A DNA stretch of 64,000 nucleotides from an uncultured Faecalibacterium sp. (GTDB lineage: Bacteria > Bacillota > Clostridia > Oscillospirales > Ruminococcaceae), in NCBI GenBank assembly GCA_934513205.1, contig CAKSWU010000004.1, positions 62,001 to 126,000 of the forward strand, read 5' to 3'. The notes beneath the pieces were generated by a model that was given only the letters and a program-made list of their open reading frames with translations, searched no databases and was not told where the DNA came from. Below, one piece after another: positions 17,749-28,625 of the stretch. The position numbers were made by a program, and so were the translations under genes. Position 1 is the first letter of the stretch; every line of letters begins with the position of its first letter.

Positions 17749-19877
17749 CCTATCGCGCATGGGAGCTGAAGCCGCTGGACCGTGCTGTGCTCCGGCAGCT
17801 GGCACAGGCCATTGCAGAACAGGCAGTGGAGCAGCTGGAACAGCAGGCGGCAGACGAAGAACCGTGGTCTGACGCCAAATACAAAAGCGTGCTGGCAGCG
17901 CAGCAGAAGGAAAACGCTCTGCTGGCGGGCATCCTGACCGCGCGGGGCGTCACCGACCCTGTCGAAGCACTGACCCTGCTGGCAGGAGAGGAAGAACTGA
18001 GCGACCCTGCGCTGCTCACCGATATGGACAAGGCCTGCCGCCGCATCTGGGATGCCATTGACAGGGAAGAGACCATCGTGGTCTTTGGAGACTACGATGT
18101 GGACGGCGTGACCGCGACCGCACTGCTGTATCAGCACCTGAAGGGGATGGGAGCCTCTGTCAAGTGCATGCTGCCCAGCCGGGAAGGGGACGGCTACGGT
18201 CTGTCCAAAAACGCCATTCAGGCCATCCACGACAAAGGCTACCAGCTCATCGTGACGGTGGATAACGGCATTTCTGCGGCACAGGAAGCCGCATTTGCCG
18301 CGCAGCTGGGGGTGGACCTGATCATCACCGACCACCATCTGCCGCCGGATGTGCTGCCAAAAGCCGTTGCCGTGGTGGACCCCCGCCGGGAGGACGACCA
18401 CAGTCCCTTCAAGGGGCTGTGCGGGGCCGGCGTGGCATTCAAGCTGTGCGCCGCGCTGGACGGCTGCCCGCCGGAGGAGATGCTGGACTACTGCGGCGAC
18501 CTTGCCGCTGTGGGCACCGTGGCGGATGTGATGCCTCTGACGGGCGAAAACCGCACACTGGTCAAGGCAGGCCTGCGTCTGCTGCAGCAGACCGACCGTC
18601 CCGGCATGGAGGCTCTGCTGGAAGAGGTGGGCCTTGCGGGCAAGCCCATCACTGCCGAAAACATCAGCTACGCCATCGCACCGCGCATCAATGCAGCAGG
18701 CCGCATGGACAGTGCTGTCACTGCGCTGCAGCTGGTGCTTTGCGAGGACCCGGACCGTGCCGAGGAACTGGCGCACAAGCTCAACGGGATCAACGCGCAC
18801 CGGCAGGAGACCGAACAGCAGATCTTTAAAGCGGCGCAGCAGCTGCTGGAACAGGAGCCGGAGCGGCTGGAGGACCGGGTCATGCTGCTGTGGGGACGGG
18901 ACTGGCATCCCGGCGTTATCGGCATTGTGGCGTCCCGTCTGGTGGAACGCACTGGGCGCCCGGTCATCGTGGTCACGGTGGACGGGCAGGGCGAGTGCAA
19001 GGGCAGCGGACGCAGCGTGCCAGGGTTCAATCTCCACGCCTGCATCGGCTCCTGCGCGGATCTGCTCATCCGTTACGGCGGTCACGCCATGGCGGCGGGA
19101 CTGTCGGTCAAAGAAGAAAATCTGCCTGAGCTGCGCCGCCGCCTGAACGAGTGGGCCGCCCGGGAATGCCCGGTGCTGCACAGCACGCCGCTGGAATGCG
19201 ACATCCCCATCCATCTGGACCGTGTCACGGTGGACAGCGTGCGCAGGCTGGACCAGCTGGCCCCCTTTGGGGCCGAGAACCCCACCCCGGTGTTCCTGCT
19301 GCAAAGCGCAGTGGTGGACGGGGTGTACCCGGTGTCGGAGGGCAAGCACAGCCGCCTGCGTCTGCGGCAGGGCAATGCCAGCATTTATGCGGTCTGGTTC
19401 GGCATGATGCCGGAGCAGCTGCCCTATGCCATGGGGGACGTGGTGGATGCGGCACTGAACCTTTCGGTCTACGACTCGGCCCGGGGCGCACAGCTTTCGG
19501 GGCGCATTCTGGACCTGCACCCGGCGGGGCTGGGCAATCAGCTGGCAGAGCAGGCGGCGCTGGTGGCTGCCCTGCGCAGGGGCACGCCGCTGACGGAAGA
19601 GCAAAAACAGCGGATCACACCCACGCGCAGTGATATCATCACGGTGTACCGGGAGCTGCAGGCACGCCGCTGGCATGCAGAAGATCTGCAGCCGCTGTGT
19701 GCGAAGCTGGGCGAGGAAACAACAGGCAAGACACTGGTGGCAGTGACCGCGCTGGAACAGGTGGGACTGATCGCCGAGGTGGAGCAAAACGGGGCAAAAT
19801 ATCTGGATCTGGTGCCTGCACAGGGCAAAAAGAACCTTTCAGATGCCCCGATCCTGAAATGTTTGGAGGAAATGTAA
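17745..19877 (+). CDS. recJ: Single-stranded-DNA-specific 5'-3' exonuclease RecJ
   Basis: This 710-residue DHH-family exonuclease acts in RecF-pathway recombination and mismatch/base excision repair. Motif I DYDVDG (residues 116-121), DNG (about 173-175) and TDHH (195-198) supply the manganese ligands. The DHHA1 domain shows HPGVIGIVASRL, SGRSVPGFN and YGGH. A C-terminal OB-like domain and a roughly 100-residue tail follow. Length is slightly below the Bacillus protein (about 780) but all catalytic motifs are intact. It starts within the stop of the XpaC-like gene and its stop TAA is immediately followed by the ATG of rel, so these genes are tightly coupled. Confidence 0.94.
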   Translation: MTYRAWELKPLDRAVLRQLAQAIAEQAVEQLEQQAADEEPWSDAKYKSVLAAQQKENALLAGILTARGVTDPVEALTLLAGEEELSDPALLTDMDKACRRIWDAIDREETIVVFGDYDVDGVTATALLYQHLKGMGASVKCMLPSREGDGYGLSKNAIQAIHDKGYQLIVTVDNGISAAQEAAFAAQLGVDLIITDHHLPPDVLPKAVAVVDPRREDDHSPFKGLCGAGVAFKLCAALDGCPPEEMLDYCGDLAAVGTVADVMPLTGENRTLVKAGLRLLQQTDRPGMEALLEEVGLAGKPITAENISYAIAPRINAAGRMDSAVTALQLVLCEDPDRAEELAHKLNGINAHRQETEQQIFKAAQQLLEQEPERLEDRVMLLWGRDWHPGVIGIVASRLVERTGRPVIVVTVDGQGECKGSGRSVPGFNLHACIGSCADLLIRYGGHAMAAGLSVKEENLPELRRRLNEWAARECPVLHSTPLECDIPIHLDRVTVDSVRRLDQLAPFGAENPTPVFLLQSAVVDGVYPVSEGKHSRLRLRQGNASIYAVWFGMMPEQLPYAMGDVVDAALNLSVYDSARGAQLSGRILDLHPAGLGNQLAEQAALVAALRRGTPLTEEQKQRITPTRSDIITVYRELQARRWHAEDLQPLCAKLGEETTGKTLVAVTALEQVGLIAEVEQNGAKYLDLVPAQGKKNLSDAPILKCLEEM

Positions 19878-22208
<2,331 letters not shown>

Positions 22209-22211
22209 AAC

Positions 22212-22673
22212 ATGCGTGCAGTCATTCAGGCCGTTTCCTCTGCCAGCGTGCGGGTGAACGGCGGCGAACCCCGTTCCATCGGGCCGGGTCTTGTGATCCT
22301 GCTGGGAGTCAAGGATACCGACAGTCTGGACATCGTGCCCAAGCTTGCCGATAAATGCGCGGGCCTTCGCATTTTTCCGGACGATGAGGGCAAACTGAAC
22401 CTCAGCGCCCGGGATCTGGGCTATTCCGCGCTGGTGGTCAGCCAGTTCACCCTTTATGGTGATACGAAAAAGGGCTACCGCCCCAGCTTTATCAAGGCTG
22501 CAAAGCCGCCGCTGTCGGTGGACGCCTATGAGCTGTTCCTTGCCGAGATGGCTAAGCACGGCCTCAAGGACGTGCAGCACGGCGAGTTTGGCGCGGACAT
22601 GCAGGTGGCGCTGGTGAACGAAGGCCCTTGCACCATCATCATCGACACCGATGAGTGGAAGAAAAAGGAGTGA
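22212..22673 (+). CDS. dtd: D-aminoacyl-tRNA deacylase
   Basis: This 153-residue DTD-fold enzyme hydrolyses D-aminoacyl-tRNA (and Gly-tRNA-Ala) so D-amino acids do not enter translation. The SQFTLYGDTKKGYRPSF segment (about residues 77-93) contains the Ser-Gln-Phe-Thr motif. The C-terminal NEGPCT replaces the usual N-x-GPVT, keeping the Gly-Pro pair that gives chiral selection. Length is normal (about 145-150). It starts 3 bases after rel with an AAGGAG site in the rel tail. Confidence 0.95.
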   Translation: MRAVIQAVSSASVRVNGGEPRSIGPGLVILLGVKDTDSLDIVPKLADKCAGLRIFPDDEGKLNLSARDLGYSALVVSQFTLYGDTKKGYRPSFIKAAKPPLSVDAYELFLAEMAKHGLKDVQHGEFGADMQVALVNEGPCTIIIDTDEWKKKE

Positions 22674-22678
22674 CCGCT

Positions 22679-23296
22679 ATGCAGGCTTTTCATATCCCGG
22701 CGGCACCGCCGCTGTATACCAACACCTTTCTGCTGATCTCGGACGCAGGCCATGCCGTGGTCATCGACCCGGCAGCGGATGTGCGCAGCTACGATGAGAT
22801 CTTAAAGAAGAATAACGCTGTTCTCACCACCATCCTGTGCACCCATGGCCACTACGACCATGTGGGCAGTGCGACTGCGCTGAAGGCAGAGTGGAACGCC
22901 GCCCTCTACTGTGAAGCCGCTGACCTTGCCGGAGACCGTATGTATCCGCTTTCTGCAGCGGACAGCGGATACGGAGAAGAGCAGGCTGTGACGGTGGACG
23001 AGCTGACCTTCACCGCGTGGCATACCCCGGGGCACACCCCCGGCAGTGTGGTACTGCTGTGCGGCGAGTATCTTTTCTGCGGCGACACCCTGTTTGCCGG
23101 CAGCATCGGACGCACCGACCTGGAGGGCGGCAGCAGTGCACAGATGGCAGACAGCCTGCGCAAGCTGGCAGCCCTGCCCATCCCGCGTGAAACGCAGGTG
23201 CTGCCCGGTCACGGCGAGTTCTCCACCTTTGGCGATGAACTGGACAACAACTACTATATCCGCAGCGCTCTGCGCGGCGGCAACGACATTTTTTGA
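22679..23296 (+). CDS. MBL-fold metallo-hydrolase (glyoxalase II-like)
   Basis: This 205-residue metallo-beta-lactamase-fold hydrolase is of the short glyoxalase II/YqgX type. The metal motif THGHYDHVG (about residues 60-68) gives the HxHxDH ligands; further ligands are H in HTPGHTPG, D in CGDTLF and H in PGHGE. The substrate is not determined by sequence; S-D-lactoyl-thiol or another thioester is possible for this family. The ATG at 22679 has AAAAAGGAGTG upstream, within and just after the dtd stop. It sits between dtd and hemZ in the same run, 13 bases from hemZ. Confidence 0.85.
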   Translation: MQAFHIPAAPPLYTNTFLLISDAGHAVVIDPAADVRSYDEILKKNNAVLTTILCTHGHYDHVGSATALKAEWNAALYCEAADLAGDRMYPLSAADSGYGEEQAVTVDELTFTAWHTPGHTPGSVVLLCGEYLFCGDTLFAGSIGRTDLEGGSSAQMADSLRKLAALPIPRETQVLPGHGEFSTFGDELDNNYYIRSALRGGNDIF

Positions 23297-23309
23297 AGAG
23301 TGAACGACA

Positions 23310-24779
23310 ATGAAGATCTATATCACAGGGCTGCCCTCCGGCTATGAAGTGGAGCATCTGGTGCGCCTGTTTTACCCCATGGCACCCTTGACCCTGACCC
23401 CGCCGCAGGACAACGAGGACTGCGTCTGGGCCGAGAAAACGCCGGAAGTCCTGCGGGCGCTGGTGCGGCAGGGGGAAAAGAGCCAAACACTGGAAGCTCC
23501 GCTTCCGTTGCCGGTGGAGCAGGGCGGCGAGACGCCGGAATTTGCGCTTGCCAGCCTGACCTACGACCTGCTGCGCCAGTGGACGGGTATCCGCCCGCCG
23601 TGGGGCAAATTGACCGGTGTGCGCCCGGTGCGCCTTGTCCACGACAAGCGCGCCGCCGGGTGGAGCGAGGAGAAGATCGACCGGTTCTTTCTGGAACGGT
23701 TCGACTGCTCCCGGCAGAAATACCAGATGGCAAAGACCATCGCCGACCTGCAGGAGCCTATTTTGCAGGTGGGCAGCGCCCCCAAAACGTACAGCCTGTA
23801 CATCGGCATCCCGTTCTGCCCCTCCCGGTGCAGCTATTGCAGCTTTGTCAGCTGCAATTTGGACCGGGACCGCAAGATGGTGCAGCCCTATGTAGACTGC
23901 CTGTGCCGGGAGGTGGAGGAAATCCGCGTTCAGGCCGACAAGGCGGGGCTGACACTGTGCAGCATCTACATCGGCGGCGGCACCCCCACCAGCCTTTCTG
24001 CCGACCAGCTGCGGCAGCTCATGGGCACCGTCCGGGAGAATTTTGACCTGACCAGGGTCGTAGAATATACCGTGGAAGCAGGCCGCCCGGACTGCACCGA
24101 CGCCGAAAAGCTGGCGGTCATCAAGGAATACGGTGCTACCCGCATCTCCATCAACCCCCAGACCTTCTCGGACGAAGTGCTGGCAAATATCGGCCGCAAG
24201 CATTCGGCGCAGGACATTCTGGACTGCTACGCCGACGCCCGCCGCGCTGGACACGAGGACATCAACATGGACCTGATTGCGGGACTGCCCGGGGATACGG
24301 TGGACGGCTTTGAGCACAGCCTGCGGCAGGCCATTGCGCTGCAGCCGGAGAACATCACCGTCCACACCCTGACCCTCAAGCGGGCTTCCCGCATCGTCAT
24401 GGAGGATCAGCAGGAGAACGACTATGCGGACGTTGCCGCCATGCTGGAAAAATGCCACCTGCTGGCGGAGGCGGGCTACCGGCCCTATTACCTCTACCGG
24501 CAGAAGAATACCCTGCAGAATCTGGAAAACGTGGGCTGGTGCAAGCCGGGCCACGAGGGGTATTACAACATCTACATCATGGAGGAAGTCCAGACCATCC
24601 TTTCGGCCGGTGCGGGCGGCAGCACCAAGCTGGTGGCTGACGGCGGAAAACGGATGCAGCGCATCTTCAATTTCAAGTATCCGAACGAGTATATCCAGCG
24701 TTTTGCGGAGGTGCTGGAACGGAAAAAAGGAGTGGCTGATTTTTATGATCACGATCTGGGTCCCCAAACGACTGGTTGA
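23310..24779 (+). CDS. hemZ: HemZ-type coproporphyrinogen III dehydrogenase-like radical SAM protein
   Basis: This 489-residue radical SAM protein has a Firmicute-specific N-terminal domain of about 160 residues, then the 4Fe-4S motif CPSRCSYC (C170, C174, C177), the GGGTPTSL segment (about residue 221) and a HemN-like C-terminal part. HemZ proteins are related to HemN, which oxidatively decarboxylates coproporphyrinogen III; Bacillus HemZ activity is less certain. No other heme gene is in the window, so another role is possible. The end of the gene overlaps the next reading frame by 35 bases, and the ribosome site for that gene lies inside hemZ. Confidence 0.85.
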   Translation: MKIYITGLPSGYEVEHLVRLFYPMAPLTLTPPQDNEDCVWAEKTPEVLRALVRQGEKSQTLEAPLPLPVEQGGETPEFALASLTYDLLRQWTGIRPPWGKLTGVRPVRLVHDKRAAGWSEEKIDRFFLERFDCSRQKYQMAKTIADLQEPILQVGSAPKTYSLYIGIPFCPSRCSYCSFVSCNLDRDRKMVQPYVDCLCREVEEIRVQADKAGLTLCSIYIGGGTPTSLSADQLRQLMGTVRENFDLTRVVEYTVEAGRPDCTDAEKLAVIKEYGATRISINPQTFSDEVLANIGRKHSAQDILDCYADARRAGHEDINMDLIAGLPGDTVDGFEHSLRQAIALQPENITVHTLTLKRASRIVMEDQQENDYADVAAMLEKCHLLAEAGYRPYYLYRQKNTLQNLENVGWCKPGHEGYYNIYIMEEVQTILSAGAGGSTKLVADGGKRMQRIFNFKYPNEYIQRFAEVLERKKGVADFYDHDLGPQTTG

Positions 24780-25698
24780 AATCGATCTGTACAATGTGGC
24801 AGCCCGCAGTCCGCAGGCGCTGGCGCAGCTGAGCGAGAACAGCTATGCACAGCGGGTGGACTACGCCGCCCGGAAGATCCAGCTGTCCGGCGCAAAGATC
24901 GTCATGCTCACCGGTCCGTCTGCCAGCGGCAAGACCACCAGTGCGCACTGCATCGCCGCAGCCCTGGAAAAACGCGGTACGCCCGCAAAGGTCATCAGTC
25001 TGGACAACTTCTTCAAGGGCGCAGAGTTTTATCCCCGCCTGCCGGACGGGACGCTGGACTACGAAAACCCGGATACGCTGGACCTGCCCCTTGTCAAACA
25101 GTGTCTGAAGGAGCTCAGTGAGACAGAAAAGACCACTCTGCCCATCTATGATTTTGTCGCCGAAAAGCGCGCAGAACAGGTGGAGCCGGTGGACCTGCAC
25201 GGCGGTGTGTGCATCGTGGAGGGGATCCATGCGCTGAACCCGGCGCTGACCGGCCTTGTGAAGGGCGATGATGTCTACCGCGTCTACGCAGGTCTGCGGG
25301 AGGAATACTGCATCGACGGACGCAGGGTCATCAACACACAGGACATTCGTCTGTGCCGCCGCACCCTGCGGGATGCTGCGACCCGGGGCCGCAGCCCGGA
25401 AAAGACGCTGGCGATGTGGGACCGGGTGCTGGACGGCGAGACCCGGTATATCAAGGGCTTCAAGACCACGGCGGATTTTCTGCTGGACACCTCCTTTACC
25501 TATGAGCTGGGTCTGATCGCAAAGCTGCTGGGGATGGTGCGTCAGCAGTTCACACTGGAAGGCCACAACGCCGAGCTGTGGGACGAGACCGCCCGCCGGT
25601 TTGAGCATGTGATGCCGCTGGAGCTTGGACTGCTGCCGCCGGACAGCATGCTGCGGGAGTTTTACGGCGGCGCGGCGGACCAAAATGCAAAACTGTGA
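24745..25698 (+). CDS. Uridine kinase/phosphoribulokinase-family nucleoside kinase
   Basis: This 317-residue P-loop kinase has Walker A GPSASGKTT (about residues 52-60), then the SLDNFFKG strand-loop typical of uridine kinases, IYDFVAEKR and IVEGIHALNP. The C-terminal portion is helical. Many clostridial relatives carry an additional N-terminal TGS/ThrRS-like domain that is absent here; only about 45 residues precede the P-loop. The ATG at 24745 overlaps the end of hemZ by 35 bases; AAAAAAGGAG lies about 12 bases upstream. The probable reaction is ATP-dependent phosphorylation of uridine/cytidine, which would pair with the pyrimidine salvage genes at 1-4 kb, but the substrate is inferred. It appears to end the long operon that begins at ispDF. 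Confidence 0.82.
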   Translation: MITIWVPKRLVEIDLYNVAARSPQALAQLSENSYAQRVDYAARKIQLSGAKIVMLTGPSASGKTTSAHCIAAALEKRGTPAKVISLDNFFKGAEFYPRLPDGTLDYENPDTLDLPLVKQCLKELSETEKTTLPIYDFVAEKRAEQVEPVDLHGGVCIVEGIHALNPALTGLVKGDDVYRVYAGLREEYCIDGRRVINTQDIRLCRRTLRDAATRGRSPEKTLAMWDRVLDGETRYIKGFKTTADFLLDTSFTYELGLIAKLLGMVRQQFTLEGHNAELWDETARRFEHVMPLELGLLPPDSMLREFYGGAADQNAKL

Positions 25699-25779
25699 AA
25701 GATCTGTGTTAAAATTGGACTGGATGCGAAAAAATTGTTTCCAAACGGGCACCAAACTGTAAAAATTGCGGCATGTTCG

Positions 25780-25808
25780 TTGCAATTGTCATAACGCCGC
25801 GCTATAAT
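25780..25808 (+). promoter_or_regulatory. Promoter of zinc-ribbon protein gene
   Basis: TTGCAA and TATAAT lie 17 bases apart, with the start codon 80 bases downstream of the -10. Confidence 0.75.
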
Positions 25809-25888
25809 GAGAATACAACCCCGATATGGCGCGGCAATGTGCGCCGCAGTCTGCAGAGAATGCTGCCAGAATAAGAGAGGTGTCTTTT

Positions 25889-26320
25889 ATGGATTTTAAC
25901 AAGATCAAGGAAATGGGTCTCGAATACGCAGAAAAAGGCAAAAACGCGGCGCTGGACCTTGCCGAAAAAGGCAAGACGCAGGCGATGATCGTCAGCGAGC
26001 AGGGCAAGCTGCTCCGGGCACAGCGTCAGCTGGGCGCACTGGTTTACAGCCTTGCCAAGGGCAAGGAAGAAAATCAGCCGCTGGTGGATAAGTACATCGA
26101 GATGATCGACAGCATCGAGCAGGAGATCACCCGCCTGAAGGCGTCGCTGACCCCGGCAGAAGCTGCCGAGGTGGAGTATGTGGTTCAGGACGAGGAGCCT
26201 GCGGGTGAGCCGGAAGCTCCCGCGCAGGAGGCTGCGCCGGAGCACAAGAGCTGCCCGCAGTGCGGCGCACCGGTGTCGGAAGATGCGCTGTTCTGCAACA
26301 AGTGCGGCGCACAGCTGTAA
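25889..26320 (+). CDS. Small helical protein with C-terminal zinc ribbon
   Basis: This 143-residue protein is of unknown function. Residues 1-95 are strongly charged and probably form amphipathic helices or a coiled coil, with two near-repeats of the AEKGK type around residues 14-32. After an acidic, glutamate/proline-rich linker comes a zinc ribbon with two CxxC knuckles (CPQC and CNKC) separated by 12 residues, at the extreme C-terminus. There is no membrane helix. The ATG at 25889 has AGAGAGG upstream. It has its own promoter and terminator, so it is monocistronic. Similar helix-plus-zinc-ribbon proteins are common in clostridia, but I cannot name a role. Confidence 0.75.
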   Translation: MDFNKIKEMGLEYAEKGKNAALDLAEKGKTQAMIVSEQGKLLRAQRQLGALVYSLAKGKEENQPLVDKYIEMIDSIEQEITRLKASLTPAEAAEVEYVVQDEEPAGEPEAPAQEAAPEHKSCPQCGAPVSEDALFCNKCGAQL

Positions 26321-26337
26321 TGCGCTGAGCATCGTCA

Positions 26338-26372
26338 GGGCGGCATCCCCCGCAGGGGGGCTGCCCTTTTTT
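26338..26372 (+). terminator. Terminator after zinc-ribbon gene
   Basis: A GC-rich imperfect stem (GGGCGGCATCCCCC against GGGGGGCTGCCC) with a three-base loop and six T residues, 18 bases after the stop. Confidence 0.85.
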
Positions 26373-26423
26373 GTGAAAAGCGCAGAAAACCATGAAAAAA
26401 GCGGGGAAGTTGTCGGCTTTGTC

Positions 26424-26452
26424 TTGCAAAACCGCGAAAGGTGCGGTACAAT
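26424..26452 (+). promoter_or_regulatory. Promoter of mazG
   Basis: TTGCAA and TACAAT are 17 bases apart. Transcription would begin near 26459, which excludes upstream starts and supports the ATG at 26476. Confidence 0.75.
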
Positions 26453-26475
26453 TTACAGTATCTTTTGCGAGGGAG

Positions 26476-27186
26476 ATGAAATGTGTGCTGAACTGGACCC
26501 CACAGCCGCCCTATACGGCGGAACAGCTGCTGGAAGTGCTTCGCATCCTGCGGGACCCGGAAAACGGCTGTCCGTGGGATAAGGTACAGACCCACGCATC
26601 CATCCGGAAGAACTTCCTTGAGGAGACCTGCGAAGCGCTGGAGGCTCTGGACGCAGATGACCCGGTCATGCTGTGTGAAGAGCTGGGCGATGTGCTGATG
26701 CAGGTGGCGTTCCATGCTGTCATGGAAGAAGAGCGCGGCCGCTTTACCTTTGAGGATGTCTGCCGCGAGGTGTGCGAAAAGCTGGTGTTCCGTCACCCGA
26801 ATATTTTTGCCTCCTCTGCCGCAGAAAATGCTGGTATAAATGGCTGGGATGCGCTCAAAAATAAGGAAAAGGGCCGCACCACCCTGACCGATGAGCTGGA
26901 CGCGGTGCCTGCGACTCTGCCCGCGCTGATGCGCGCCCAGAAGCTGCAAAAGCGTGCCGCCCGCAGCGGCGGGGCGCAGCCGGATGAAACACAGGCCCGG
27001 CAGGCATTGCAGCAGGCCGTGGAACACTGGAATGCATCTGCCGATGTGCAGACGGCGGGCCAGCTGCTGTTTGCGGCAGCAGACGCCATGCGGTTGGCGG
27101 GTGTGGATGCAGAGGAAGCCTTGACCTTCGCATCCAAACGCTTCTGTACGGAGCAAAAAGAACGGGAACGCGGGTCGCAGATCTGA
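26476..27186 (+). CDS. mazG: MazG nucleoside triphosphate pyrophosphohydrolase
   Basis: This 236-residue all-alpha NTP pyrophosphatase removes aberrant or excess (d)NTPs, and in E. coli lowers ppGpp. The signature region reads CPWDKVQTHASIRKNFLEE (about residues 33-51), then the metal-binding EExxD-type helix EELGDVLMQV near residue 71. A second, weaker MazG repeat follows. In Bacillus the homologue YabN is fused to a tetrapyrrole methylase domain; that domain is missing here. The ATG at 26476 fits the promoter at 26424-26452 and has GCGAGGG just upstream. It begins the conserved cluster mazG-hup-rqcP-yabP-yabQ-divIC-yabR. Confidence 0.88.
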   Translation: MKCVLNWTPQPPYTAEQLLEVLRILRDPENGCPWDKVQTHASIRKNFLEETCEALEALDADDPVMLCEELGDVLMQVAFHAVMEEERGRFTFEDVCREVCEKLVFRHPNIFASSAAENAGINGWDALKNKEKGRTTLTDELDAVPATLPALMRAQKLQKRAARSGGAQPDETQARQALQQAVEHWNASADVQTAGQLLFAAADAMRLAGVDAEEALTFASKRFCTEQKERERGSQI

Positions 27187-27234
27187 TCCGTAAACCAATG
27201 AAAAGAGAAACTGAAAAATCTGGAGGGTATTTTT

Positions 27235-27504
27235 ATGACGAAGACCGATCTGATCGCACAGGTTGCGGCAAACACCGAGATGAACAAGAAGAACGCCGAG
27301 CAGGCTGTCAACGCCGTGTTCGAGGCACTGGGCAAGGCAATGACCGAGGGTGAGAAGATCACCATCTCCGGCTTTGGTACCTTTGAGGTCCGTGAGCGCG
27401 CCGAGCGTCAGGGCATCAATCCCCGTACCCGCGAGCCCATCACCATCGCTGCATCCCGCAGCATCGTGTTCAAGCCCGGCAAGTCCCTGAAGGATACTCT
27501 GTAA
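27235..27504 (+). CDS. hup: HU-family nucleoid DNA-binding protein
   Basis: This 89-residue HU/IHF histone-like protein starts MTKTDLIAQVA and carries the GFGTFEVRERAERQGINPRT core (residues 46-65), the beta-arm that bends DNA, followed by the FKPGKSLKDTL end typical of HU. It binds DNA as a dimer throughout the nucleoid. CTGGAGGG lies eight bases before the ATG. It follows mazG by 48 bases, and a hairpin terminator lies between it and rqcP, which would give excess hup transcript over downstream genes. Confidence 0.96.
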   Translation: MTKTDLIAQVAANTEMNKKNAEQAVNAVFEALGKAMTEGEKITISGFGTFEVRERAERQGINPRTREPITIAASRSIVFKPGKSLKDTL

Positions 27505-27520
27505 TAAGCAATTTTCGTTT

Positions 27521-27557
27521 GCCGCCGCTGCCTCGCAGGAGGTGCGGCGGCATTTTT
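27521..27557 (+). terminator. Terminator between hup and rqcP
   Basis: Stem GCCGCCGC with perfect complement, a 15-base loop and ATTTTT. Because rqcP lies only 22 bases further on, this is probably a partial terminator within the cluster. Confidence 0.75.
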
Positions 27558-27578
27558 CATCACAGGAGGAAGAATGCC

Positions 27579-27824
27579 ATGCGTCTGGATAAATATCTCA
27601 AGGTCTCCCGTCTCATCAAGCGCCGCACCGTCGCCAACGAGGTGGCGGATGCGGGCCGCATCCTCATCAACGGCAAGATCGCCAAGGCAAGTCAGGCGGT
27701 CAAGGCCGGGGATGTCATCGAAGTCACCTTCGGCAACCGCCCCATCAAGGTGCGGGTGCTCTCCGATGAGGAGCCGCGCACCAAGGATGTGGCGCGTGAA
27801 ATGTACGAGATCATTTCGGAATAA
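27579..27824 (+). CDS. rqcP: S4-domain RNA-binding protein RqcP (YabO/Hsp15-like)
   Basis: This 81-residue protein is almost entirely one S4 RNA-binding domain, starting MRLDKYLKVSRLIKRRT and including GRILINGKIAK. In Bacillus, RqcP (YabO) works with RqcH on obstructed 50S subunits to add C-terminal alanine tails to stalled nascent chains. The ATG at 27579 is chosen because AGGAGGA lies nine bases upstream. Its position between hup and yabP is the same as in Bacillus (mazG-yabO-yabP-yabQ-divIC-yabR), which supports the RqcP assignment over Hsp15. Confidence 0.9.
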   Translation: MRLDKYLKVSRLIKRRTVANEVADAGRILINGKIAKASQAVKAGDVIEVTFGNRPIKVRVLSDEEPRTKDVAREMYEIISE

Positions 27825-27884
27825 GGCATCAACGCGCTGCGGTGCGCATAGGATGCAGCAAGACCATCCAAAGGAGCTGCATCC

Positions 27885-28169
27885 ATGCCGGAAAAGAACA
27901 TCAGTGACCCGCCTGCCGCCGTGCACGATCTGATCTTGGAAAGCCGCGCCCGCCTGACCGTCACCGGGGTGCGGAAGGTGCTGCATTGCAACGCAGAAAG
28001 CGCCGCGCTGGAAACGGGCCGGGGCACGCTGCACCTTGCCGGAGCGCAATTGAACATGACCGAGCTGGATCTGGAGACCGGACAGGCAAAGTTCACCGGA
28101 CGCATTGATGGGCTGGAATACAGCGCCAGCGCCCCGGCGCAGGGCTTCTGGCGCAAGCTGCTGCGATGA
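27885..28169 (+). CDS. yabP: YabP/YqfC-family protein (sporulation-associated)
   Basis: This 94-residue protein is predicted to be mostly beta. It starts about 60 bases after rqcP with AAAGGAGCTGC upstream of the ATG. The DLILESRARLTVTGV opening and the later GTLHLAGAQLNMTELDLETG segment fit the YabP/YqfC fold. In Bacillus, yabP is a sporulation-stage gene required for normal spore coat/cortex formation. Here it overlaps the next gene by ATGA and lies in exactly the YabP slot of the conserved cluster. Identification rests on motif impression plus synteny. Confidence 0.82.
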   Translation: MPEKNISDPPAAVHDLILESRARLTVTGVRKVLHCNAESAALETGRGTLHLAGAQLNMTELDLETGQAKFTGRIDGLEYSASAPAQGFWRKLLR

Positions 28170-28594
28170 TCCGGGTGCTGCTGCTTCCGGCGCTTGGGCA
28201 GGAGCTGGCAGCCTGTGCCGTTCTGGGTGCCTGCACCGGTGTGGTGCGGGCGTTTTTTCCGGTGCGGGGGCGCAGAGCTTTTGTGCCGGACCTGCTGTGG
28301 GTTGGGACGATGCTGACCCTGCTCCAAAGCTATGCGGCAGGGCAGAGCAGCGCGGGGGTGCTGCGCTGGTATATGGCAGCGTCGGCCTTTGTGACTGCAG
28401 GGGCGGTGTCCTTTGTGCTGGGCGCGCCCCTGCGCGCAGCCGGAGCCGCGCTGCTGGCACCGGCCCGCCGCAGACTCAAAAACTGCTGCAGACGCCGCAA
28501 ATCACGCCGGAACGCAAAAAGGACCGCAGAAAAACGCAAAAAGAACTTGCCAAACAGGCAGCGGATGTTGTATAATTCAAACGTATCAAAGTAA
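28166..28594 (+). CDS. yabQ: YabQ-family membrane protein (spore cortex biosynthesis family)
   Basis: This 142-residue membrane protein has about three hydrophobic helices in residues 1-90 and a very basic C-terminal tail (Arg/Lys-rich, about residues 98-130). YabQ is required for spore cortex formation in Bacillus and is sited between yabP and divIC, as here. Translation is coupled to yabP through ATGA. A sigma-A-like promoter for divIC is embedded in its last 50 bases. The length is somewhat shorter than Bacillus YabQ (about 210). Confidence 0.8.
   Translation: MIRVLLLPALGQELAACAVLGACTGVVRAFFPVRGRRAFVPDLLWVGTMLTLLQSYAAGQSSAGVLRWYMAASAFVTAGAVSFVLGAPLRAAGAALLAPARRRLKNCCRRRKSRRNAKRTAEKRKKNLPNRQRMLYNSNVSK
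28547..28576 (+). promoter_or_regulatory. Internal promoter for divIC-yabR within yabQ
   Basis: TTGCCA and a perfect TATAAT are 18 bases apart, inside the 3' end of yabQ. It could uncouple the essential division gene from the upstream sporulation-type genes. Confidence 0.65.
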
Positions 28595-28625
28595 GAGTCA
28601 GAACGCAATGGGGGCAGAGGATACG

